Below, one piece after another: positions 45,314 through 54,501 of a DNA stretch of 64,000 nucleotides. The stretch lies in the NCBI RefSeq assembly GCF_002259415.1, contig NZ_NPFY01000028.1:124001-188000 (forward strand), given 5' to 3'. How positions within the stretch are numbered: the first letter of the stretch is position 1; every line of letters starts with the position of its first letter. The notes beneath the pieces were generated by a model. That model saw only the letters and a list, made by a program, of their open reading frames with translations. It did not search any database and had not been told where the DNA came from. A program made the position numbers and the translations under genes. The DNA is from Rhodococcus sp. 14-2470-1b. Lineage in GTDB: Bacteria > Actinomycetota > Actinomycetes > Mycobacteriales > Mycobacteriaceae.

Positions 45314-46699
45314 GTGGCACCCAAGTCCAAAGTCGAAACCGTCGCCAACCTCGCCAAGCGTCGAGGACTCGTCTACCAGTGCGGTGAGATCTACGGCGGT
45401 ACCAAGTCGGCGTGGGACTACGGTCCGCTCGGCGTCGAGCTCAAGGACAACATCAAGAAGCAGTGGTGGCGCAACATGGTCACCAGCCGCGAAGACACGG
45501 TCGGCCTCGACTCCTCGGTGATCCTTCCGCGCGAGGTGTGGGAAGCGTCGGGACATGTCGAGACGTTCTCCGATCCACTGGTCGAGTCCCTCATCACGCA
45601 CAAGCGTTACCGCGCAGACCACCTTCTCGAAGCCTACGAAGAGAAGCACGGACGCCCACCGGAGAACGGTCTCGCCGACATCCGCGATCCCGAAACCGGC
45701 GACCCCGGCCAGTGGACCGAGCCCCGCGCATTCTCGGGTCTGCTCAAGACCTACCTCGGACCGGTCGACAACGAAGAAGGCCTGCACTACCTGCGTCCGG
45801 AAACCGCGCAGGGTATCTTCGTCAACTTCGCCAACGTGCTCACCACCTCCCGTAAGAAGCCGCCGTTCGGCATCGGGCAGATCGGCAAGAGCTTCCGCAA
45901 CGAGATCACCCCCGGCAACTTCATCTTCCGCACCCGCGAGTTCGAGCAGATGGAGATGGAATTCTTCGTCAAGCCCGGTGAGGACGACGAGTGGCACCAA
46001 TACTGGATCGACTACCGCATGAAGTGGTACACCGACCTGGGTATCGACCCCGAGAACCTGCGTCTCTACGAGCACGCGCAGGAGAAGCTCTCGCACTACT
46101 CCAAGCGAACCGTCGACATCGAGTACCGCTTCAAGTTCCAGGGCAGCGAGTGGGGCGAGCTCGAAGGCATCGCCAACCGCACCGACTACGACCTGTCGGT
46201 CCACTCCAAGGCGTCGGGCCAGGACCTCAGCTACTATGAGCAGGCCACGGACACCCGTTACACGCCGTACGTCATCGAGCCCGCAGCCGGCCTGACACGG
46301 TCACTCATGGCATTCCTCGTCGACGCCTACACCGAGGACGAAGCTCCCAACGCCAAGGGCGGCGTCGACAAGCGCGTCGTACTCAAGCTCGACCGTCGCC
46401 TCGCACCGGTCAAGGTCGCCGTACTGCCGCTCTCGCGCAACGCCGACCTGACGCCGAAGGCCAAGGACCTCGCACAGCAGCTGCGCGCCTACTGGAACGT
46501 CGAATTCGACGACGCCGGCGCCATCGGCCGCCGCTACCGTCGTCAGGACGAAATCGGTACGCCGTTCTGCATCACCGTCGACTTCGACACCCTCGACGAC
46601 CAGGCCGTCACCATCCGCGAACGCGACACCATGGCACAGGAACGCGTCGCCCTCGACCAAGTCGAGGCCTACCTCGCGGCCCGGCTACTGGGCGCCTGA
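45314..46699 (+). CDS. glyS: Glycyl-tRNA synthetase (class II, homodimeric type)
   Basis: GlyRS, 461 residues, charges tRNA-Gly. It is the single-chain, eukaryote-like form used by actinobacteria. Motif 1 region is [20 protein letters not shown], motif 2 is [20 protein letters not shown], and motif 3 lies in [14 protein letters not shown]. The anticodon-binding domain follows ([20 protein letters not shown]). GTG 45314 has GGAG about 9 nt upstream. A -10-like TAGTCT at 45257-45262 suggests an untranslated leader of about 45 nt; no T-box structure is seen. Confidence 0.96.
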   Translation: MAPKSKVETVANLAKRRGLVYQCGEIYGGTKSAWDYGPLGVELKDNIKKQWWRNMVTSREDTVGLDSSVILPREVWEASGHVETFSDPLVESLITHKRYRADHLLEAYEEKHGRPPENGLADIRDPETGDPGQWTEPRAFSGLLKTYLGPVDNEEGLHYLRPETAQGIFVNFANVLTTSRKKPPFGIGQIGKSFRNEITPGNFIFRTREFEQMEMEFFVKPGEDDEWHQYWIDYRMKWYTDLGIDPENLRLYEHAQEKLSHYSKRTVDIEYRFKFQGSEWGELEGIANRTDYDLSVHSKASGQDLSYYEQATDTRYTPYVIEPAAGLTRSLMAFLVDAYTEDEAPNAKGGVDKRVVLKLDRRLAPVKVAVLPLSRNADLTPKAKDLAQQLRAYWNVEFDDAGAIGRRYRRQDEIGTPFCITVDFDTLDDQAVTIRERDTMAQERVALDQVEAYLAARLLGA

Positions 46700-46724
46700 G
46701 TGGGCTGAGCGCTACCCCTTTCCG

Positions 46725-46775
46725 GAGCGAAAGTGGCTCTCGATCAGTCAGACTGACCGGAAGCCACTTTCGCTC
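46725..46775. terminator. Long hairpin between glyS and the TPM gene
   Basis: GAGCGAAAGTGGCT (46725-46738) pairs perfectly with AGCCACTTTCGCTC (46762-46775). The 23-nt loop contains its own small dyad (TCAGT/ACTGA). It lies 26 nt after the glyS stop and about 50 nt from the convergent TPM gene, so it probably ends both transcripts; it may also belong to a class of intergenic palindromes. Confidence 0.6.
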
Positions 46776-46826
46776 GGTGCGTCGGTGCGCTGCGCGGGCG
46801 TCAGGCGCGGGTGAGCCGGAGGGGAG

Positions 46827-48818
46827 CTAGAACCGACCGCCTCCGCCACCGAAGCCTCCACCGCCCCCGCCGAAGCCTCCGCCTCCGAAACCACCACCGC
46901 CGAAGCCACCGCCTCCGCCGCCGCGGAGGACGCTGTTGATGAGGATGCCGCCGAGGACAGCGCCGGCGACGTTGCCGCCGCTGCTGCCGCCTCGTGGACG
47001 GTTGCGATTCTCCCAGTCCCGTACGTCGGCTTGGGCGGACTGAGATGCTCTCGATGCCAGTTGCGCTGCTGCCTGCGCGTGCTGGATCGCTTTGGCCGGG
47101 TCCGAGGATTCGAGTTGTCGAGCTGCTGCGAAGTGCCGTTCCGCTTCGGCGAGCCTCGTACGAGCTTCTGCGCCGACGCCGCCGCGTCGGGTGGAGATGT
47201 AGTCCTTCGCTGCGGTGATCTGGGATTGTGCTCCGCCGAGGTCGCGGGCCAGTCGTGAACGGAGCACATCGTCCTGGGTCTTCGCCTCGGTGGCGTCGGC
47301 GATGACGGCATCGAGGTGTCGATCGGCAGCGACGAGTTGCGTGAAGCTGCCGAGCGGATCGGTCGCTTTGGATTCTTCGGCGATGCGGAGTGCCTGCTCG
47401 GCCGCTGCGCGTGCGTTCTGAAGCTCCTGGCCACCGTGCTCGGCGAGCGTGGCGGCGCTCTGGATGTCGCGGCGAACGTCCTCGATCGCGGCGGGGAGCG
47501 TGGCAATTGCGTTGCGAATGTCGTTCTGCGCGTGGTCTACTCCGTCGAGCAGTGCCCGAGCCTGGTCGACGGCTTTTTCCGCGGTCCGGATCGCGGACAC
47601 GAGCTCGCCCTGTTGGCCTGCGGGTTTCGTCGCAGCCTCGCGGCCGACCTCGATGTTGCGCTCGGCCAGTTCGATGTCCTCCTGTGCCATGGTGATGTTC
47701 GACGAGATCGAGGCGAGCGCCGGCGCCGCGAACTCGGTGTGCAGCGCCTTCAGAACGGCATCGGACTCGGGTACGCGGACGGTGAGTTCGACGACGGCTT
47801 GTGTCAGCGAGTCGAGCTTGGAACCTGCGTTGATCAGCAGGTCTCGCATCGACTCGAACTCGGCGACCCGCGAATCCAGTTCGTGATCGGCGCGGCCGCA
47901 CGAGGAGATGATCTGGATGAGCATCGAGCGTCGTTGTTCCGGTGTTTCCGGGATGGCGTCGTCGAGGCGTTGACGTACCTCGAACGCAGTTGCGAGCGCC
48001 CTTTTCGCTCCCTCGAACGCGGTGATGAACGGGGCGGCTGTGGTGTCGCCGAATTCCGAGCGAGCGATAGCCAGCTCTTCCTCGCTCGACCGGACGGCGT
48101 TGTCGGTTTCGACGAGCATCGAGTGTGCTCTCGCGTCGAGTATCTCCAGGGGGAGAGCGGACAGTGCTGCGGTGTCGGTGGGGTCGATGTTGTGTGCAGC
48201 GTCGATTCCCGCTTGCCTGCGTGCTTTGTTGCGCCGCGAAGAGTAGACGACGGCACCGCCTCCGGCAACGACAACGACGCCTGCGCCGATCAGCCACGGT
48301 GTACTGGACCCGCCGCTGCCGGAACTCGCGTACGCTTCGCCGAGAGATCCTGCGGCAACGATGGCTGCGCCGGACCAATCCTGTTCTCGCAGAGCGGGCT
48401 CGACGTCGTCGGTCCGAATGTCCGTCTGCTCGCTCGTGGTGATTCGATCCAACGACGTGTCGACGGCGAGGTAGTACGACCGGTCGACGGTGGCAACGGC
48501 CAACAGCACGTCGCGCTGCCCGAAGTCGCTCGCCCGATAGGTCTGCTGCGCCCATTGCTCGGCTGACATGTTATCGAAGTCGGCGACGTACGTGACCCAC
48601 AGCCGTAGTTGCGCCGAGTTGTACAGATCGTCGATCGCGGCCTGGACGTCCACTAGTTCCGACTCGTCGAGGGCCCCGACCGAATCCGTGATCTGGCCGG
48701 CAAGCCTCGACGGCGCTTCCGCAGAGGCCGGGGCCGTCGCTCCGATCAGGGCGGCCAACCCGAGCATCGATGTGAGAACAGTGACTGCGAAAAAGCGTCG
48801 GACCGTGAACTGCGTCAT
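46827..48818 (-). CDS. Secreted/membrane TPM domain protein with Gly/Phe-rich tail
   Basis: A 663-residue protein. A signal peptide (FAVTVLTSMLGLAALIGATA, cleavage after ASA at about 33) leads to a TPM domain (ITDSVGALDESELVDVQAAI onward). A membrane helix follows (PWLIGAGVVVVAGGGAVV, about 180), then a long helical, probably coiled-coil region. The tail of about 30 residues is GGGFGGGGFGGGG-like and ends GRF. TPM proteins are membrane-associated and poorly understood; the syntenic mycobacterial gene is Rv2345. On the minus strand TAGATT followed by 8 nt precedes ATG 48818, so the message is probably leaderless. It is convergent with glyS. Confidence 0.85.
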   Translation of the reverse strand: MTQFTVRRFFAVTVLTSMLGLAALIGATAPASAEAPSRLAGQITDSVGALDESELVDVQAAIDDLYNSAQLRLWVTYVADFDNMSAEQWAQQTYRASDFGQRDVLLAVATVDRSYYLAVDTSLDRITTSEQTDIRTDDVEPALREQDWSGAAIVAAGSLGEAYASSGSGGSSTPWLIGAGVVVVAGGGAVVYSSRRNKARRQAGIDAAHNIDPTDTAALSALPLEILDARAHSMLVETDNAVRSSEEELAIARSEFGDTTAAPFITAFEGAKRALATAFEVRQRLDDAIPETPEQRRSMLIQIISSCGRADHELDSRVAEFESMRDLLINAGSKLDSLTQAVVELTVRVPESDAVLKALHTEFAAPALASISSNITMAQEDIELAERNIEVGREAATKPAGQQGELVSAIRTAEKAVDQARALLDGVDHAQNDIRNAIATLPAAIEDVRRDIQSAATLAEHGGQELQNARAAAEQALRIAEESKATDPLGSFTQLVAADRHLDAVIADATEAKTQDDVLRSRLARDLGGAQSQITAAKDYISTRRGGVGAEARTRLAEAERHFAAARQLESSDPAKAIQHAQAAAQLASRASQSAQADVRDWENRNRPRGGSSGGNVAGAVLGGILINSVLRGGGGGGFGGGGFGGGGFGGGGGGFGGGGGRF

Positions 48819-48832
48819 GGGAACAGAATCTA
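48819..48832 (-). promoter_or_regulatory. Leaderless promoter of the TPM gene
   Basis: On the minus strand TAGATT (48827-48832) is followed by 8 nt and ATG 48818, with no ribosome-binding site. Confidence 0.42.
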
Positions 48833-48935
48833 CCGTCCGGCGGTGATACCGCGGCACCACCCATGACAGTTGTCACGGCAAGAACGTGACGCTCGGACGA
48901 GGGATGGATGCCCGAACGCGAGCAGGGTAGTTCTC

Positions 48936-49838
48936 ATGACAACAACACCTGCGGTGCATCTCGAGCACCTGAGCAAAGCTTTCGGGAAAGTCCAGGCTGT
49001 CGCGGATGTGAGTTTGCGAGTGGAGCCCGGTGAAGTAGTCGCGTTTCTCGGTCCGAACGGAGCGGGCAAGACGACGACTATCGACATGATGCTCGGGCTG
49101 GCGAAGCCCGATACCGGCAGCGTGCGGGTGTTCGGGCGTCCACCCGCCGAGGCGATCGCCGACGGACGGGTGTCGGCGGTGATGCAAAGCGGCGGGCTCA
49201 TCCGAGATCTGACGGTCCGTGAAACGATTCAGCTGACCGCGTCGCTGTTTCCGCGCACGAGTCCGGTCGACAGCGTTCTCGCGCGTGCCGGGATCACCGG
49301 GATCGCCGATCGGCGCGTCGCGAAATGCTCCGGGGGTGAGCAGCAGCGGCTTCGCTTTGCCCTCGCACTGCTGCCTGAACCCGATCTCATTCTTCTCGAC
49401 GAGCCCACGACCGGAATGGATGTCGAAGGGCGGCGCGATTTCTGGAATGCGATCCGCCACGATGCTCGCGGCGGCCGCACGGTCATGTTCGCGACGCACT
49501 ACCTCGACGAGGCCGACGCGTACGCGGATCGGATCGTTCTGCTGCGCCACGGCAGGATCGTCGCCGACGGCAGTGCCGCGGAGGTCAAGAACCTCGCCTC
49601 CGGTCGAACCGTCACGGCGACGGCCCCAGGTTTGGATCAGACTGCGCTGCTGCGTATTCCAGGTGTGGACCACGTCGAGATGCGCGGCGAGCGAGTGATA
49701 GTCCACGGCAAGGATTCCGATGCCGTCGCCCGGTATCTGCTGACGTGCACCGACGCCGTCGACATCGAAATCGTCTCCAAGAACCTCGAGGATGCATTCC
49801 TCGCTCTGACAACCGACCTCGTAGGAAGTGCGGCATGA
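48936..49838 (+). CDS. ABC-2 type exporter, ATP-binding subunit
   Basis: A 300-residue ABC ATPase of the drug/lipid exporter type. Walker A is GPNGAGKTT near residue 38 and Walker B is LILLDEPTTGMD. The signature reads CSGGEQQR, with Cys and Glu in place of the usual Leu and Gln, a variation seen in some exporters. A C-terminal extension of about 90 residues resembles DrrA-type tails. ATG 48936 is the likely start; upstream starts lack support. It overlaps the permease gene as ATGA and is followed by a two-component system, so the exporter may be the target of that system. Confidence 0.88.
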   Translation: MTTTPAVHLEHLSKAFGKVQAVADVSLRVEPGEVVAFLGPNGAGKTTTIDMMLGLAKPDTGSVRVFGRPPAEAIADGRVSAVMQSGGLIRDLTVRETIQLTASLFPRTSPVDSVLARAGITGIADRRVAKCSGGEQQRLRFALALLPEPDLILLDEPTTGMDVEGRRDFWNAIRHDARGGRTVMFATHYLDEADAYADRIVLLRHGRIVADGSAAEVKNLASGRTVTATAPGLDQTALLRIPGVDHVEMRGERVIVHGKDSDAVARYLLTCTDAVDIEIVSKNLEDAFLALTTDLVGSAA

Positions 49839-50620
49839 CCACTGCAACCGCTCCTCGCCCGACCCTGGCTCTCGGAGGGTTCAGCCCCACGTTTCTCGGA
49901 CTGGAGATCAAGAGGTTGTTCCGCAATCGGCGGACCATTGCCTTCACTCTCGTCATGCCACCGGTGTTCTTCGTGATCTTCGGTTCGCAGTCGGATTTCA
50001 AGTCCGACTACTCCTTCGCACACGGCAACGTCACCGCGTACATCGCCATCAGCATGGCGGTCTACGGTGCGATGCTGGGAGCAACCAGCGGTGGAGCGAT
50101 GGTGTCCGTCGAGCGGGCGCAGGGCTGGAGCAGACAGCTCCGGCTGACACCGCTGCGTCCGGTCGCGTACATCGTCACCAAGATCCTGGTCGCGATGACG
50201 ATGGGCCTCGCGTCGGTGGTGGCGGTCTTCGTGGTCGCCGCGTTCGTCGGCGCGGACATGCCGATCTGGATCTGGATCACCAGCGGGATCATCGCGTGGC
50301 TCGGAAGCGGCGTGTTCGCAGCCTTCGGACTGTTCATGGGATACCTGCTGCCGTCCGAGAACGTGATGCAGGTCCTCGGTCCGCTCCTCGCCGTCCTCGC
50401 ATTCGCCGGCGGACTGTTCGTACCGCTCGCAGACAGCGGATGGTTCCCCTTCGTTGCCAAGTTCACTCCGCTCTACGGGCTGGCGACGGTTGCCCGCGCG
50501 CCGTTCGCCGATCCGACGACGGGGACGCTCGTGGTCGCTTCGGCCAACCTGGCCGTCTGGGCCGGTCTGTTCGTTCTCGGCGCGGCCGTGTTGTTCCGCC
50601 GAGACACCAAGCGTGTCTGA
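49835..50620 (+). CDS. ABC-2 type exporter, permease subunit
   Basis: A 261-residue ABC-2 permease with six hydrophobic helices. The region AQGWSRQLRLTPLRPVAYIV is the conserved cytoplasmic element after the second helix, and ENVMQVLGPLLAVLAFAGGL contains the typical re-entrant segment. The ATG overlaps the ATPase stop. With the ATPase it should form a homodimeric-type exporter for a lipid, antibiotic or peptide; the substrate is unknown. The operon ends here: a 40-bp palindrome and a new promoter separate it from the sensor kinase. Confidence 0.88.
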   Translation: MTTATAPRPTLALGGFSPTFLGLEIKRLFRNRRTIAFTLVMPPVFFVIFGSQSDFKSDYSFAHGNVTAYIAISMAVYGAMLGATSGGAMVSVERAQGWSRQLRLTPLRPVAYIVTKILVAMTMGLASVVAVFVVAAFVGADMPIWIWITSGIIAWLGSGVFAAFGLFMGYLLPSENVMQVLGPLLAVLAFAGGLFVPLADSGWFPFVAKFTPLYGLATVARAPFADPTTGTLVVASANLAVWAGLFVLGAAVLFRRDTKRV

Positions 50621-50630
50621 CCGATCCGCT

Positions 50631-50670
50631 GTGCGTGGAAATGTGTCCCCGGGGACACATTTCCACGCAC
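50631..50670. repeat. Perfect 40-bp palindrome at the two-component promoter
   Basis: Bases 50631-50650 (GTGCGTGGAAATGTGTCCCC) are the exact reverse complement of 50651-50670, with no loop. It starts 11 nt after the permease stop and ends 4 nt before the -10 box of the sensor kinase gene, so its right half covers the -35 region. A related element with the same ends lies inside kdpB (63759-63796). Confidence 0.95.
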
Positions 50671-50674
50671 GTAC

Positions 50675-50687
50675 TAGCGTGTTCTCC
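50675..50687 (+). promoter_or_regulatory. Leaderless promoter of the sensor kinase gene
   Basis: TAGCGT at 50675-50680 is followed by 7 nt and ATG 50688. The expected -35 position falls inside the 40-bp palindrome. Confidence 0.48.
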
Positions 50688-51806
50688 ATGACCCGGGCCG
50701 ACACGGACGACTCCGAGGGACTCGGACGGACGTTCCGTTTCGGCTGGGTTTTCGGCATGATCTGGCTTTTCTATCTCGCGTACCCGCTGGGGGAGTCCCT
50801 GGCGCTGCCGAGTGTGGTCGGGAAGGTATCGGGGGTCACCGCCGTTGTGGCCTTCGGCGCGTTGTTCGTCGTCACGTTCTGGGGATTTCGCAACGCTCGG
50901 CGGGCGGGTCACGAACTCGCCAGGGGATGGGCCTGGGCGAGTCTGGCCGCAATGGCGGCGCTGACGATGTTCCTCGCGGTCTTGATTGGAAGCCAGGCGT
51001 TCGGCGCGACCATCTACATGGCGGTTCTCGCCATGATGACGTTGTCCACCCGTCAGGCGTGGACGGTCGTCATCGCACTGGTCGCCGTCGTCGAACTTCT
51101 GCCCCGCATCGTCTCGTCCTGGGATCCCGGTTCTTTCTTCGCATTTCAGCTCGTGATCAGCGCAGTCGCGGCCTGGGGAATCACTCAGGTGTTCAAGCGC
51201 AACCACGAACTCGCCGAGGCACGGCAACAGCTCGCCGACCTCGCCGTCGTCGCCGAGCGTGAACGAGTGAGCCGCGATGTCCACGACATTCTCGGGCACT
51301 CGCTGACCGTCATCACGGTGAAAGCAGAACTCGCCGGGCGGCTCGTCCAGGTCGATCCTGCCCGCGCGGCCGTCGAGATCGCCGAGGTGGAAGCTCTTGC
51401 TCGGGAAGCACTCGGCGACGTCCGTTCCACCGTCGGGGCCATGCGCACGGTCGACGTCGCAACGGAACTCGCGTCGGCGCGGTCGGCTCTCGACGCGGCG
51501 GGGGTCGACGCCGTGTTTCCCGCCGATGCCGACGTGGTCCCTCTCCGCAACCGTGAACTGTTCGGTTGGACAGTGCGTGAAGCGGTCACCAACGTGATCC
51601 GGCACAGTGGGGCCCGGCAGTGCACGGTGGTCGTCGAAGCCGGTCGCATCGAGATCTCCGACGACGGCGTCGGCACGTCCGGAAGCATCTCGGACGACGG
51701 ACACGGCCTGCGAGGGCTGGCCGAGCGTGTGAAGGCGTCGAACGGCTCGTTGAGCGTGGGGAAATCAGCTGCGGGTGGATTTCGGGTGGAAGTGGTGTCG
51801 GCATGA
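50688..51806 (+). CDS. Two-component sensor histidine kinase (NarL-type partner)
   Basis: A 372-residue kinase with four to six N-terminal membrane helices (about residues 18-150) and almost no extracytoplasmic loop. A HisKA_3 dimerisation domain follows, with the phospho-acceptor His199 in RVSRDVHDILGHSLTVITVK. The HATPase core has the N box VTNVIRHSGARQC and a G box near DGVGTSGSI. This DesK-like layout senses membrane or envelope state. The ATG at 50688 sits 7 nt after a -10 box. It overlaps the response regulator gene as ATGA. An exporter operon lies directly upstream. Confidence 0.9.
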   Translation: MTRADTDDSEGLGRTFRFGWVFGMIWLFYLAYPLGESLALPSVVGKVSGVTAVVAFGALFVVTFWGFRNARRAGHELARGWAWASLAAMAALTMFLAVLIGSQAFGATIYMAVLAMMTLSTRQAWTVVIALVAVVELLPRIVSSWDPGSFFAFQLVISAVAAWGITQVFKRNHELAEARQQLADLAVVAERERVSRDVHDILGHSLTVITVKAELAGRLVQVDPARAAVEIAEVEALAREALGDVRSTVGAMRTVDVATELASARSALDAAGVDAVFPADADVVPLRNRELFGWTVREAVTNVIRHSGARQCTVVVEAGRIEISDDGVGTSGSISDDGHGLRGLAERVKASNGSLSVGKSAAGGFRVEVVSA

Positions 51807-52411
51807 GTATCCGGTTGCTGTTGGCAGACGATCAGGCTCTCGTCCGGGGCGCACTGGCGGCGTTGTTGGACCTGGAATCCGATCTCGAGGTCGTCGCGGA
51901 AGTCGGGCGCGGCGACGAGGTGGTTGCGGCGGCGGTGGAGCATCGCCCGGATGTCGCACTGCTGGACGTCGAGATGCCGGGCCTCGACGGCATCGAAGCG
52001 ACTGCGGAACTGAGAAGGCACTACCCCAGTTGCCGAGTGATGATCGTCACCACCTTCGGCCGGCCTGGATATCTGCGACGTGCCATCGACGCGGGTGCCG
52101 ATGGATTCGTCGTCAAGGACACCCCGGCGCGCCAACTCGCCGACGCCGTCCGGCGCGTTCACATGGGCCTGCGGGTGGTCGATCCCACTCTCGCAACCGA
52201 GACGTTGACCGACGGAGTGTCCCCGCTGACGGCACGTGAGCAGGAAGTTCTCCGTGCTGCTGCCGAGGGAGGAACTGCAGGTCGAGTTGCCGCTGCGCTC
52301 CATCTGTCGGAAGGGACGGTACGGAATCACCTGTCCGCGGCAATCGGAAAAACGGGTACGACGACGCGAGCCGAGGCAATCCGAGTCGCGCGGGAACGGG
52401 GATGGTTGTAG
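51803..52411 (+). CDS. Response regulator, NarL/LuxR type
   Basis: A 202-residue response regulator. The receiver domain has the acidic pair D9/D10, the phosphorylation site Asp55 (ALLDVEMPG) and a conserved Lys in VVKDTPAR. The C-terminal LuxR-type helix-turn-helix is LTAREQEVLRAAAEGGTAGR, followed by AAALHLSEGTVRNHLSAAIG. Its ATG overlaps the kinase stop, so it is the cognate partner. The likely targets are itself or the upstream ABC exporter. Confidence 0.93.
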   Translation: MSIRLLLADDQALVRGALAALLDLESDLEVVAEVGRGDEVVAAAVEHRPDVALLDVEMPGLDGIEATAELRRHYPSCRVMIVTTFGRPGYLRRAIDAGADGFVVKDTPARQLADAVRRVHMGLRVVDPTLATETLTDGVSPLTAREQEVLRAAAEGGTAGRVAAALHLSEGTVRNHLSAAIGKTGTTTRAEAIRVARERGWL

Positions 52412-52465
52412 GTCGCCCCGCGTGCCCAGGCGCCTTCTCGAGGGTCGGGCTGGCAAACTCGAGGG

Positions 52466-53185
52466 GTGAACTCGACTGTCGACCGCGATCCGTACGGTGA
52501 TCCCTACGGGGAGACGTACGAATACACCGAGCCCGAACCCGCGCGGCTCGGGTTCTTCGGCACGCTCGGTCGCTGGACGACGAGGCTTGTCGTCGGAGTA
52601 GTTCTGATGGGACTCGTCGTCGTCGGCGGCACCGCGGTGCGTGTCTGGCAGGTGGCCCGGATCGACGACCACACGCCTGCGCAGGCAATCGTCGTGCTGG
52701 GCGCGGCGCAGTACTCGGGCACGCCGTCGAGCGTGTTCGAAGCGCGATTGTCACAGGCAGCTGCGCTGTACGAAGAAGGGGTCGCACCGGAAATAGTGAC
52801 CGTCGGCGGGAAGCAGGAAGGCGACCTCTACACGGAGGCTGCGTCCGGCCGTAACTACCTCATCGATCAGGGAGTGCCGGCGGACAAGATCATTGCCGTC
52901 GAACAGGGCTCGGACACGCTGGAAAGCATCGAGGCGGTCAGCGAAACGCTTCGCGCGCAGGGCAAGTCATCAGTCGTGCTGGTGAGCGATCCGTGGCATT
53001 CGCTGCGCACGCGCACCATGGCCCGAGACGCTGGACTCGAAGCGTGGACATCGCCCACCCGCACCGGGCCGGCTGTGTACACCCGCGAGTCCCAGGCCCA
53101 CGGAATCGCGCGTGAGACCGGTGCGTTGCTGTGGTATCAGCTGACGCACTTCACCGCGGACTTCTCCTACACGGCAGGGCAATGA
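52466..53185 (+). CDS. YdcF/DUF218 family membrane protein
   Basis: A 239-residue DUF218 (YdcF/ElyC-like) protein. A cytoplasmic N-terminus rich in Asp, Glu and Tyr is followed by one membrane helix ([18 protein letters not shown], about residues 44-61). The DUF218 domain follows ([53 protein letters not shown]). ElyC-type relatives affect envelope and peptidoglycan metabolism, but the activity is not established. GTG 52466 has a possible -10 (CAAACT) 6 nt upstream. Its stop overlaps the dgt start as ATGA. Confidence 0.85.
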   Translation: MNSTVDRDPYGDPYGETYEYTEPEPARLGFFGTLGRWTTRLVVGVVLMGLVVVGGTAVRVWQVARIDDHTPAQAIVVLGAAQYSGTPSSVFEARLSQAAALYEEGVAPEIVTVGGKQEGDLYTEAASGRNYLIDQGVPADKIIAVEQGSDTLESIEAVSETLRAQGKSSVVLVSDPWHSLRTRTMARDAGLEAWTSPTRTGPAVYTRESQAHGIARETGALLWYQLTHFTADFSYTAGQ

Positions 53186-54459
53186 CAGTGAGCGACTACA
53201 GCGACCACGACATCGAACGATTCGTCACCGAAGCACCCAAGACCGCCGGGCTGGACAGCGGGCAGGAAAACGCGTCGCATCGCAGTCAGTTCGCGCGCGA
53301 CCGAGCACGTGTGCTGCACTGCGCGGCATTGCGCAGGCTCGCCGACAAGACACAGGTGACCGGGCCGCGTGACGGCGACACTCCGCGCACCAGGCTCACA
53401 CATTCGCTCGAGGTCGCACAGATCGGTCGCAGCATCGGGGAAGGGCTCGGCGCAGACCCCGACCTCGTCGACCTCGCCGGTCTCGCCCACGACATCGGGC
53501 ACCCGCCCTACGGGCACAACGGCGAGAAAGCGCTCGACGAGGTCGCCGCGAACTGCGGCGGGTTCGAGGGCAACGCGCAGAACCTGCGCATCCTCACCGG
53601 AATCGAACCCAAGATCCTCGATTCCGACGGCACCAGCGTCGGGCTCAATCTCACCCGCGCATCGCTCGACGCCGCCATCAAGTATCCCTGGTTGCGCCCG
53701 TCGCCCGGCGCGAAATTCGGTGCCTACGAAGACGATTCCGCAATCCTGGACTGGGTACGCGACGGCGCACCCGACCGTCGCAAATGCCTCGAAGCTCAAT
53801 CCATGGACTGGGCCGACGACGTCGCCTACTCGGTCCACGACGTCGAAGACGGCGTCATCGACGGCCGCATCGCACTCCGGTCACTCGGCGACCGGGCCGA
53901 GCAACGAGAGCTCGCCCAACTCGGTGTTCGCGAGTTTCGCGGCCTCGACCAGAACGAGCTCGTCGAAGCCGCCGAACGCCTGTCCCGCATGCCGGTGGTC
54001 CTCGCTGTCGGTGAATTCGACGGCACCCTCGCCGCGTCGGTCGCGTTGAAGCATCTGACCAGCGAGCTGGTCGGGCGATTCGCCACCGCAGCCATCGACG
54101 CCACCCGTCAGAAATGGGGAACCGAACCCCTGTCCCGGTACGACGCGGACTTGGTGATCCCGCCGATCGTTGCGTCCGAAGTCGCTCTGCTGAAGACGAT
54201 GGCTTTGCGCTACGTGATGTCCGACGCGAGCCACAAGGTGCGGCAGGCCCGCCAACGCGACCGCATTCACCGCGTCGCCGAATGGGTCGAACGATCCGGG
54301 CCGGGTGAGCTGGACCCCATTTTCGTCCCCGCCTGGAACCGCGCCCAGTCCGATGCCGAGCGCACCCGAGTCGTGGTGGACCAGATCGCGTCGTACACCG
54401 AAAGCCGCCTCGAACTGATCGACAAGCGCAGCCTCGGAGCTCAGGCCAGCTGGGGCTGA
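53182..54459 (+). CDS. dgt: dGTP triphosphohydrolase-like protein
   Basis: A 425-residue HD-domain deoxynucleotide triphosphohydrolase (Dgt) that cleaves dGTP or other dNTPs to the nucleoside and triphosphate. The N-terminal [20 protein letters not shown] is typical. The metal residues sit in THSLEVAQ and [20 protein letters not shown] (HD pair). The C-terminal half is helical. The ATG overlaps the DUF218 stop, and the dgt-dnaG order matches mycobacteria. It probably trims dNTP pools near replication functions. Confidence 0.93.
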   Translation: MTVSDYSDHDIERFVTEAPKTAGLDSGQENASHRSQFARDRARVLHCAALRRLADKTQVTGPRDGDTPRTRLTHSLEVAQIGRSIGEGLGADPDLVDLAGLAHDIGHPPYGHNGEKALDEVAANCGGFEGNAQNLRILTGIEPKILDSDGTSVGLNLTRASLDAAIKYPWLRPSPGAKFGAYEDDSAILDWVRDGAPDRRKCLEAQSMDWADDVAYSVHDVEDGVIDGRIALRSLGDRAEQRELAQLGVREFRGLDQNELVEAAERLSRMPVVLAVGEFDGTLAASVALKHLTSELVGRFATAAIDATRQKWGTEPLSRYDADLVIPPIVASEVALLKTMALRYVMSDASHKVRQARQRDRIHRVAEWVERSGPGELDPIFVPAWNRAQSDAERTRVVVDQIASYTESRLELIDKRSLGAQASWG

Positions 54460-54488
54460 TCCGCTTCGTCGGAGTCGTGGGACAGGAC

Positions 54489-54501
54489 TAGACTGCCCTT
54501 C
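54489..54501 (+). promoter_or_regulatory. Leaderless promoter of dnaG (-10 box)
   Basis: TAGACT at 54489-54494 is followed by 7 nt and GTG 54502. No ribosome-binding site is present. Confidence 0.5.

Noticed and set aside
46827..46930. Gly-codon repeat at the 3' end of the TPM gene as a mobile or CRISPR-like repeat
   Set aside because: It is a coding low-complexity Gly/Phe tail with irregular units, typical of this protein family.
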